A DNA stretch of 46,815 bases from Clostridia bacterium. GTDB lineage: Bacteria > Bacillota > Clostridia > UBA1212 > UBA1255. The position numbers and the translations under genes are program-made. The DNA lies in the NCBI GenBank assembly GCA_017620915.1, contig JAFZSK010000115.1, positions 1 through 46,815 on the forward strand, given 5' to 3'. The notes beneath the pieces are model-generated. The model was not told where the DNA came from. It ran no database searches and saw only the letters and a program-made list of their open reading frames with translations. Positions 33,387 to 39,545 of this stretch are shown here, piece after piece; the first letter of the stretch is position 1, and every line of letters starts with the position of its first letter.

Positions 33387-34313
33387 ATGAAACACATTAT
33401 CGACATCCTCGATCTCAGTGTATCGGAAATCGACGCGCTGATCTCCACCGCGCAGGACATTATCGCACAGCCGAAAGAGTATGCGGAACTGTGCCGCGGA
33501 CTTAAGCTGGCAACGCTGTTCTTTGAGCCCTCCACCCGTACGCGCCTCAGTTTCGAGGCGGCAATGTACGAGCTGGGCGGCAACGTATTGTCCGTTACCG
33601 GCGCCGCCACTTCCTCCGCCTCCAAGGGCGAAAGCGTAGCGGATACGGCGAAAGTAGTCAGCTGCTATGCGGACATAATTGCCATCCGCCACCCCAAGGA
33701 AGGCGCGGCGCTGGTCGCGGCACAGAACGCCTCAATACCGGTGATCAACGCGGGCGACGGCGGACATTGCCATCCGACCCAGACACTGGCAGACTTGTGC
33801 ACGATCTACCGCGAAAAAGGCCGTCTGAGCGATCTGACCGTAGGCTTCTGCGGCGACTTGAAATTCGGCCGCACCGTGCATTCGCTGATCAATGCGCTCT
33901 CCCGCTATTCCGGCGTCAGTTTCGTGCTGATCTCCCCTGAGGAGCTCAAACTTCCCAGCTATGTCAAAGATGGCGTGCTGAAGCCGAACGGCATCACGTA
34001 CCGCCAGACCACCGACCTGGAAGCCGCGCTGCCCGGCCTGGATCTTTTGTACATGACGCGGGTCCAGCGGGAACGCTTCTTCAACGAAGAGGATTATCTG
34101 CGGCTGAAAGACAGCTACATTCTCACTCCGGACAAACTGCGGCTCGCAGGTCCGGACATGTGCGTGCTGCACCCGCTGCCCAGGGTCAACGAGATCAGCG
34201 TGGCCGTGGACAACGACCCCCGCGCCTGCTACTTCAAACAGGTCCTCAACGGCAAATACATGCGCATGGCGCTGATGCTGATGCTGCTGAAGGACGCCGG
34301 ACGCATCGGCTGA
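33387..34313 (+). CDS. pyrB: Aspartate carbamoyltransferase, catalytic subunit
   Basis: 308 residues. PyrB condenses carbamoyl phosphate with aspartate, the committed step of pyrimidine synthesis. The carbamoyl phosphate loop FEPSTRTRLSFE is at about 46-57, the SSASKGES loop near 74-81, then AIRHPKEGAA, NAGDGGHCHPTQTLADL near 120-136 and HPLPRVNEI near 263-271. Length is normal. It is followed 49 nt later by the regulatory subunit PyrI, so the enzyme should be the allosteric dodecamer type. AAGGAG precedes the start, 10 nt after pyrFE. Confidence 0.96.
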   Translation: MKHIIDILDLSVSEIDALISTAQDIIAQPKEYAELCRGLKLATLFFEPSTRTRLSFEAAMYELGGNVLSVTGAATSSASKGESVADTAKVVSCYADIIAIRHPKEGAALVAAQNASIPVINAGDGGHCHPTQTLADLCTIYREKGRLSDLTVGFCGDLKFGRTVHSLINALSRYSGVSFVLISPEELKLPSYVKDGVLKPNGITYRQTTDLEAALPGLDLLYMTRVQRERFFNEEDYLRLKDSYILTPDKLRLAGPDMCVLHPLPRVNEISVAVDNDPRACYFKQVLNGKYMRMALMLMLLKDAGRIG

Positions 34314-34362
34314 GACGCGTTTGACACAGCCCCCAATACGCTATACCACAGGAGGTTCAAAT

Positions 34363-34782
34363 ATGAATATTGATTCCATTCAGGACGGAATAGTAATTGA
34401 CCATATCACCGCCGGACAGGGCATGAAGCTGTACAGGCTGCTGGGCCTGGACGAGCTGGACGTGTCGATCGCACTTATCAAGAACGTTGTCAGCCGCAAA
34501 CTGGGCCGCAAGGATATCATCAAGATAGATGCGGATATCCCCGTAAATATAGATATAATCGGTTTTGTAGATCCCGGGGCGACGGTCAATTTCATCCGCC
34601 ACGGCGAACTGGTGGAAAAGCGTTCGATCGCGATGCCCGAAACGCTCACCAACGTTATCCGCTGCAAAAATCCACGCTGTATCACCTCCTCCGAGCAGGA
34701 ACTTGCTCAGGTATTCAAGCTTACCGACCGCGTCAATAAAGTTTACCGCTGCGCCTACTGCGAGACCAAATGGACCGGCTGA
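34363..34782 (+). CDS. pyrI: Aspartate carbamoyltransferase, regulatory subunit
   Basis: 139 residues from the ATG at 34363 behind AGGAGG; the longer upstream frame is not used. PyrI binds nucleotides in its N-terminal domain and PyrB through a C-terminal zinc site. IDHITAGQGMKLYRLLGL near 12-29 and RKDIIKIDADIPVNIDIIG near 49-67 fit the allosteric domain. The four zinc cysteines are C101, C106, C130 and C133 (CKNPRC and CAYC). It is the last gene of the pyr operon, with a strong terminator 24 nt downstream. Confidence 0.95.
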   Translation: MNIDSIQDGIVIDHITAGQGMKLYRLLGLDELDVSIALIKNVVSRKLGRKDIIKIDADIPVNIDIIGFVDPGATVNFIRHGELVEKRSIAMPETLTNVIRCKNPRCITSSEQELAQVFKLTDRVNKVYRCAYCETKWTG

Positions 34783-34806
34783 GCGCCCGGATCTGTTTTA
34801 CCACGC

Positions 34807-34838
34807 GCGGCGCTGCTCTGCAGACGCCGCATTTTTTA
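34807..34838 (+). terminator. Intrinsic terminator of the pyr operon
   Basis: GCGGCG-CTGC at 34807-34816 pairs with GCAG-A-CGCCGC at 34820-34830 around a TCT loop, followed by ATTTTTTATT. It is one-directional: the minus-strand side has no T-tract. The tract abuts the stop codons of the convergent small gene. Confidence 0.85.
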
Positions 34839-35096
34839 TTACTAAGTATCCGGCACTTTCATTTCCACGAACCATCTGCCGTTGCCCTCGTCGAACAGAT
34901 AGGTGTCCCGGCCGCAGACCGTGACGGTGTATCTGAGCCCGGAACCGCCCGCCTTCGTGCCGGCCGCCCGGCAGCACTGTTTCGTATTGTCCACATCGAA
35001 GCGCTGCCCGGTATCGAGCCTGATGGCGCGGGGCCTGCAGCTGCCGTCCGCATTGTGCTCGGCGACAACGCTTACATATACTTTTTTATATTCCAT
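34839..35096 (-). CDS. Small conserved hypothetical protein, TAG followed directly by TAA
   Basis: The start is the ATG at 35096 behind GGAGGAAGTG. The 84 residues to the first stop are beta-rich (KKVYVSVVAEHNADG, RPRAIRLDTGQRFDVD, GLRYTVTVCGRDTYLF, GRWFVEMKVPDT). This resembles a short uncharacterised protein I have seen in Clostridia next to XRE repressor or DNA polymerase IV genes, but I have no verified family name. The first stop is TAG (34842-34844), followed in frame by TAA (34839-34841) and TAA (34836-34838). It is the only gene here whose first stop is TAG; if UAG is translated the protein gains one residue and ends at TAA. Its promoter faces that of the XRE gene. Confidence 0.7.
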
Positions 35097-35179
35097 ATTA
35101 CACTTCCTCCCTTCTCCCGATGCCTGCCGGCGACTCCGGATCCCGCCGAAGTCTGTCGAAACTTTTTTTGCGAAAGGGG

Positions 35180-35208
35180 TTGACAATTTCGCAATTCGGT
35201 TGTATAAT
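35180..35208 (+). promoter_or_regulatory. Sigma-A promoter of the XRE-ImmA pair
   Basis: TTGACA at 35180-35185 and TATAAT at 35203-35208 with 17-nt spacing: full consensus. The predicted start near 35215 gives a leader of about 160 nt that runs through the opposing promoter and both palindromes. Confidence 0.8.
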
Positions 35209-35219
35209 CACGTTGTCAT

Positions 35220-35236
35220 TCACAAGTGAGTTGTGA
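35220..35236. promoter_or_regulatory. Operator-like palindrome between face-to-face promoters
   Basis: TCACAA-N5-TTGTGA, perfect. It lies between the -10 boxes of the two opposing promoters, covering both predicted transcription starts, so one bound dimer could block both. The XRE protein encoded next door is the obvious candidate. Confidence 0.6.
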
Positions 35237-35240
35237 GCCG

Positions 35241-35269
35241 ATTATACACCGGCAGGAAGTGAATGTCAA
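35241..35269 (-). promoter_or_regulatory. Sigma-A promoter of the small-protein gene
   Basis: On the minus strand TTGACA (35269-35264) and TATAAT (35246-35241) with 17-nt spacing: full consensus. It faces the plus-strand promoter, with predicted starts about 20 bp apart. Confidence 0.8.
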
Positions 35270-35275
35270 TAGCTT

Positions 35276-35305
35276 TTCACAAATTATTTGGGAACGATTT
35301 GTGAA
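35276..35305. promoter_or_regulatory. Second operator-like palindrome
   Basis: TTCACAAAT at 35276-35284 and ATTTGTGAA at 35297-35305 are a perfect 9-bp inverted repeat with a 12-nt spacer. The arms share TTCACAA with the first palindrome. It lies just upstream of the minus-strand -35 box and within the leader of the XRE gene. Confidence 0.55.
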
Positions 35306-35377
35306 TTACCCGCACCGGACCGTGAAACAGCGCGGATCGCACACGGGCAGTGTTATATAGGAAAGGAGTTGACGCCG

Positions 35378-35782
35378 ATGACCTTTGGAGAGAAGCTTCG
35401 GGAACTGCGGCTGGACCGCGGATACACGCAGACGGAGCTTGCGGAGCTGACCGGGCTGGGACTGAATACCATATCTAATTACGAGATCGGACGCACCCAC
35501 CCCAAAAATCCCAACACCTACGCTCTGCTGGCTAAAGTCCTTAAAGTTGAGCCAGGCGAACTGCATAACGATAACGACGAGTTCGTGGAGGCGGTGCATG
35601 CGCAATACGGGCTGCACGGCCGCAAGCAGGCTGAAACGCTTATTGCAAACATGCGCAGTCTGTTTGCCGGCGGCGAACTGACCGAACAGGAGAAGGACGG
35701 CGTAATGCGGGCGCTCCAGGACGCGTACTGGGAGTGCAAGCAGCAGAACGTTGAAAAGTACACTCCTAAAAAGTATAAGTAA
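35378..35782 (+). CDS. XRE-family repressor (ImmR-like)
   Basis: 134 residues from the ATG at 35378 behind AAAGGAG; the longer frame is not used. Residues about 1-62 are an XRE helix-turn-helix (FGEKLRELRLDRGYTQTEL, LGLNTISNYEIGRTHPKN). The C-terminal part is charged and helical. An ImmA/IrrE-type metalloprotease follows 33 nt later, the arrangement in which the protease cleaves the repressor (ICEBs1 ImmR/ImmA, IrrE/DdrO). It probably binds the TTCACAA palindromes upstream and represses its own gene and the small-protein gene; that is inference. No mobile-element genes surround it. Confidence 0.85.
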   Translation: MTFGEKLRELRLDRGYTQTELAELTGLGLNTISNYEIGRTHPKNPNTYALLAKVLKVEPGELHNDNDEFVEAVHAQYGLHGRKQAETLIANMRSLFAGGELTEQEKDGVMRALQDAYWECKQQNVEKYTPKKYK

Positions 35783-35815
35783 GACCATCGACCGGCGCGA
35801 ACGGAGGTGAGCCTG

Positions 35816-36367
35816 TTGAGCCGCGCTTCTGAAATATACGGTGCTGTGAACTCGCTGGTGGCCAAAGCGGGGTCGCGGGATCCGCTGACAATAATTAAGA
35901 ATCAAAATATCAAACTGATCTACAGCAACGAACTGGACCGGTTGCTCGGGCTGTACACGTATAACTGGAAGAACCGGATCATAATCGTCAACAGCAAACT
36001 CGACCACCGCCAGATGACTACCGTGCTGGCGCACGAACTGGGGCACGACACGCTGCACCGCAGGCTGGCCGCGGGAAATTGCCTGCACGAATTCGGCTTT
36101 TTCGATGACGTCAGCATCAGCGAGAACGAAGCCAATCTGTTCGCGGCGCATCTGCTGCTGGAAGACGAGGCGGTGCTGGAGCTGGCCGAAGCATACGAAT
36201 ACGACGCCCGGCATATCGCGGGCGTGCTGGATGTGGACGAAAATCTTGTGCTGATAAAACTGCATGCGCTGTACCGCGCCGGAAAGCTCGAGCAGGAACC
36301 CCTGGGACCCGACGGCGCGTTTTTGAAAAAGCAAATACTGCTGGATGAGAACTGCTCGATCGCGTGA
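35816..36367 (+). CDS. ImmA/IrrE-family metalloprotease
   Basis: 183 residues. The zinc motif HELGH is at about 73-77, followed by the SENEANLFAAHLLL helix near 102-115 that supplies the third ligand Glu. Members cleave a partner XRE repressor on a stress or cell-signal cue; here the partner is the gene immediately upstream. The start is uncertain: GTG at 35807 overlaps the GGAGG ribosome site, so TTG at 35816, 8 nt beyond it, is preferred. It ends in TGA, 67 nt before the trehalase-like gene. Confidence 0.87.
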   Translation: MSRASEIYGAVNSLVAKAGSRDPLTIIKNQNIKLIYSNELDRLLGLYTYNWKNRIIIVNSKLDHRQMTTVLAHELGHDTLHRRLAAGNCLHEFGFFDDVSISENEANLFAAHLLLEDEAVLELAEAYEYDARHIAGVLDVDENLVLIKLHALYRAGKLEQEPLGPDGAFLKKQILLDENCSIA

Positions 36368-36434
36368 CTTCGAACGATGCAGCGGATCGCTTCACGGCTT
36401 CGCGGCAGCGTGGCCGGACATGAGGAGGACAATT

Positions 36435-37679
36435 ATGGAAGACCGTATAATCAAATATATCAAGGACAACTGGGACAATACCGTACGGCAGCCGGAAGAC
36501 ACGGTCCATGGCATGGTCAGGCTGCCCAGATCGTTTACCGTTCCCTGCGCGCGCGAAGCGTTCACGGACTTTTACTACTGGGATACTTATTTCACAAATC
36601 TCGGCCTGATGCTGACCGGCAGGGACGCGCAGGCAGAAAATAACCTGGATAATATCAAGTATTTCATCGACAATCTCGGTTATATGCCCAACGCGAACCA
36701 CCTGCTGGACCGTTCACAGCCCCCGCTGTTCACGCGGGGCGTATATGATCTGTACAAGTTCAGAAACGACCCGGCGGTGATCGATAAGTACATTGACGCG
36801 ATACTGCGGGAACTGACATTCTTCCGCACGGACCGCACCGTGTTTGAAGGTCTGTGCGCCTTCGGCAATAACTGTACTAAACAAGCTCTGTACGAGTCCG
36901 CCGGCTGGCTGGCAGCCAGAGTCGGTGAACCGTACGCAACACCCGAGGAGGGTGCCGCGCTGGCCGGCGAACTGTACTCGATCGCGGAAAGCGGCTGGGA
37001 TTTCAATCCGCGCTTCCCATATAAGAATAAACGCTTCGCGCCGGGCCGGTATGTGCATCTGGATCTGAACTGTCTGCTGTACGACGCGGAACTCAAGGCT
37101 TCGGAGATGCTGGCGCTGCGGGGCCGCAATAAAGAAGCGGCAGCGCTGCGCAAATATGCCGCCGACCGGAAAGAAAACATCCGTAAGTACATGCGGGACG
37201 GCAAGACCGGCATATATTATGATTACGATTTTAAATCCAGCTGCCTCTCCCCTGTCCTCAGCTGCATTTCTTTCTATCCGTACGCGCTGGGCATCGATGA
37301 TGATCCGGCTTCCGCGGCCGCGGTACTGCGCCGGCTGGAGCTGCCTTACGGCATATCAAGCTGTGAATACAGAGGAGAAGATGCCCGTTATCTGCAGTGG
37401 GATTACCCGGCTATGTGGCCTTCCAATGTCTATTTCGCATTTACTGCGCTGAACGGAACCGGGCTGAAAGAAGCTGCCGCCCGGATCGCCGGTAAATATA
37501 TCGATACCGCACGTTCGGTCTTCGATGCGACCGGGTCGCTGTGGGAGAAATATGATGCCGCAAAAGGCGCTGTATCGGTGACGACCGAATACGAGACGCC
37601 GGCAATGCTGGGTTGGACCGCAGGCGTGTATCTGTGGCTCAGCGACAAGCTGAACGGTCACTGCGACGGCGGCAATTAA
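36435..37679 (+). CDS. Trehalase-like (GH37-related) glycosidase
   Basis: 414 residues, start behind GAGGAGG. It shows both signatures of the trehalase (alpha/alpha)6 barrel: an REAFTDFYYWDTYF segment near 40-53 (trehalase signature 1) and LQWDYPAMWPSNVYFA near 317-332 (signature 2). ERKHD-like segments common to GH37/GH63 lie between. It is shorter than E. coli trehalase (about 550) and has no signal peptide, so it acts in the cytoplasm. The substrate may be trehalose or another alpha-glucoside; nearby rhamnosidases leave that open. It is followed 21 nt later by a nuclease/phosphatase-like gene. Confidence 0.8.
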   Translation: MEDRIIKYIKDNWDNTVRQPEDTVHGMVRLPRSFTVPCAREAFTDFYYWDTYFTNLGLMLTGRDAQAENNLDNIKYFIDNLGYMPNANHLLDRSQPPLFTRGVYDLYKFRNDPAVIDKYIDAILRELTFFRTDRTVFEGLCAFGNNCTKQALYESAGWLAARVGEPYATPEEGAALAGELYSIAESGWDFNPRFPYKNKRFAPGRYVHLDLNCLLYDAELKASEMLALRGRNKEAAALRKYAADRKENIRKYMRDGKTGIYYDYDFKSSCLSPVLSCISFYPYALGIDDDPASAAAVLRRLELPYGISSCEYRGEDARYLQWDYPAMWPSNVYFAFTALNGTGLKEAAARIAGKYIDTARSVFDATGSLWEKYDAAKGAVSVTTEYETPAMLGWTAGVYLWLSDKLNGHCDGGN

Positions 37680-37700
37680 TTGTTTTTAAAGGAGCGTAAA

Positions 37701-38501
37701 ATGAAGCTTTCACTTATGACCAGCAATATCTGGGCTGATGTATTTGGCAACCCCGTGCGCGGCCGCGACCGTGCGCTGCTGTCGATCGTCAGCCGCTACC
37801 GTCCGGATATATTGATGCTGCAAGAGGTGCATCCGCACTGGCACGAATGCGATGTGATGAAGACCGGCTTGCCCTCGCTGGGATTTACCGTGAGCACTCC
37901 GGATCTCGGCGGCAATCCGCTGAACTACACTCCCCTATTGTACAACTCCGGCCGGTTCGAGGAACTGCGCAGCATGTTCCGGCTGTATTCCGGGCCCAAC
38001 GATTATCTGTCCAAATCCATCAGCGGTGCCGTACTCAGGGACAAGTTGAGCGGCGAACAGTTTGCCGCGTTGTCGACGCATATGTACTATGCCAAGAACG
38101 ATAAGGGCAACTCCGTGCGGATCAAGAGCGCCGCGGAACTGGCGGAATTCATCCGGATATTGACCGGCGGCGTTATGCCGGCATTCTGCGGCGGAGATTT
38201 TAACTGCAAAGTGAGTTCGGACCCGTTTGAGATATTGACCGCAAACCATATCACCTGTGCGTCTTTATACGCAGAGGAACGGATCAATTTCATCCGCACC
38301 AATCATAAAAATCCGCAATACGATGCTGCCGCGGATCGCTACATCGCGGCACTGCCTTCAGAACATGAGAACAAGAAATCCATCGACCATATCGTTTTCT
38401 GCGGCAATAACGTCCGCATAGAATCATACCGGGTGATCACCGACGAAGCGGCAATGATATTAAGCGATCACTGCCCCGTGCTGATCACCGCAAAGTGCTG
38501 A
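37701..38501 (+). CDS. Cytoplasmic endonuclease/exonuclease/phosphatase family protein
   Basis: 266 residues, ATG behind AAAGGAG. EEP-fold motifs are MTSNIWAD at the N-terminus, the metal-binding Glu of LMLQEVHPHW near 42, LSTHMYY near 125, CGGDFNCK near 165 and SDHCPVL at the end, all intact. The substrate (nucleic acid, phospholipid or sugar phosphate) cannot be told from sequence; its place among sugar genes suggests a phosphodiester or phosphate ester in a glycan pathway. It has no signal peptide, unlike the lipoprotein EEP gene at 6.8 kb. Stop is 15 nt before the kinase start. Confidence 0.82.
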   Translation: MKLSLMTSNIWADVFGNPVRGRDRALLSIVSRYRPDILMLQEVHPHWHECDVMKTGLPSLGFTVSTPDLGGNPLNYTPLLYNSGRFEELRSMFRLYSGPNDYLSKSISGAVLRDKLSGEQFAALSTHMYYAKNDKGNSVRIKSAAELAEFIRILTGGVMPAFCGGDFNCKVSSDPFEILTANHITCASLYAEERINFIRTNHKNPQYDAAADRYIAALPSEHENKKSIDHIVFCGNNVRIESYRVITDEAAMILSDHCPVLITAKC

Positions 38502-38516
38502 AAGAGAGGTTTGAAC

Positions 38517-39422
38517 ATGAAGATCCTGAATTACGGTTCATTGAACATCGATCACGTGTACCGGATGCCAGCGTTCGTGAAAGCCGGAGAGACGTTGTCC
38601 GCTACCGACTGTGCGCTGCACACCGGCGGCAAGGGTCTGAACCAGTCTGTAGCACTGGCGCGGGCCGGGGCGGAAGTATACCACGGCGGCAAGATCGGCG
38701 CGGACGGCATTGATCTTAAATCATTTCTGGAAAGCGCCGGCGTAAATTGCGATCATCTGCGGATCGACAGCGCGGTCCCCACCGGCCACGCGATCATTCA
38801 GGTCGTAGATTCCGGCGAAAACTGCATCATTATTTACGGCGGCACCAACAGCCGAGTGACCCGTGAGGAGATCGACGATACGCTGGCGCATTTTGACACA
38901 GGTGATTATCTGCTCCTGCAGAACGAGATCTCCAACGTCAACTATCTCATTCACCGTGCCCACGAAAAAGGCATGATCGTGGTACTGAATCCCTCTCCCA
39001 TCACGAAAGCGCTCACGGAATATGACGGGCTGGCACTGCTGGACTGGATGATCGTCAATCAGGGCGAAGCCGAGACCCTGGCGGGAGTATCCGAAGGCGA
39101 TTCGCTAAGTGTACTGGCTGCGCTCCACGCTAAATATCCTCGGGCCAATCTCGTGATGACGCTGGGTAAACGCGGCGCGGTATGTCTTGCGGACGGTGCG
39201 ATCTTCACCGGCCGGACGTACACTTACGGCAAACGCGTGGATACTACAGGCGCCGGTGACACATTCACAGGGTACTTTATAGCCGGGTTGGCCAGAGGCT
39301 GTTCGGTCGCAGAATCAATGGAACTCGCCGGCAGAGCCGCCGGTCTGTCAATAACAAAAGCCGGCGCCGCGGAATCTATCCCGGATCTGGCGACCGTCAA
39401 AAACGCGGTGCCTGTCGACTGA
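38517..39422 (+). CDS. PfkB-family sugar kinase (ribokinase-like)
   Basis: 301 residues. The N-terminal signature GGKGLNQSVALARAG near 37-51 and the C-terminal DTTGAGDTFTGYFIAGLA near 241-258, with the catalytic Asp of GAGD, mark the ribokinase/PfkB family. NPSPIT near 160 and MIVNQGEAETLAG near 177 fit ribokinase. It phosphorylates a sugar or nucleoside, probably one released by the neighbouring glycosidases; which one is unknown. The ATG at 38517 follows AGAGAGG. It ends in TGA, with a promoter for the next gene in the 123-nt gap. Confidence 0.88.
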   Translation: MKILNYGSLNIDHVYRMPAFVKAGETLSATDCALHTGGKGLNQSVALARAGAEVYHGGKIGADGIDLKSFLESAGVNCDHLRIDSAVPTGHAIIQVVDSGENCIIIYGGTNSRVTREEIDDTLAHFDTGDYLLLQNEISNVNYLIHRAHEKGMIVVLNPSPITKALTEYDGLALLDWMIVNQGEAETLAGVSEGDSLSVLAALHAKYPRANLVMTLGKRGAVCLADGAIFTGRTYTYGKRVDTTGAGDTFTGYFIAGLARGCSVAESMELAGRAAGLSITKAGAAESIPDLATVKNAVPVD

Positions 39423-39477
39423 GCTTTCGCTTACTGCAGATCTTACGCCTGTGCGCCGCACCGGAAAAAGTATGAAT

Positions 39478-39492
39478 GCGGTTGTCAACCGC
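39478..39492. promoter_or_regulatory. Operator-like palindrome over the GH78 -35 box
   Basis: GCGGTTGTCAACCGC is a perfect 7+1+7 palindrome that includes the TTGTCA -35 box. It is positioned to let a sugar-responsive repressor block the promoter. Confidence 0.5.
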
Positions 39493-39510
39493 GCTGGAAT
39501 ATGGTATATT
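39482..39510 (+). promoter_or_regulatory. Promoter of the GH78 gene
   Basis: TTGTCA at 39482-39487 and TATATT at 39505-39510 with 17-nt spacing, 35 nt before the start codon. Confidence 0.65.
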
Positions 39511-39545
39511 GACACCAGCAAAACCGCAAAGGACGGGTGATTAAT

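Noticed and set aside
35378-36367. XRE/ImmA pair as part of an integrated element or prophage
   Set aside because: No integrase, relaxase, phage gene or att-like repeat is nearby; the neighbours are metabolic genes on both sides.
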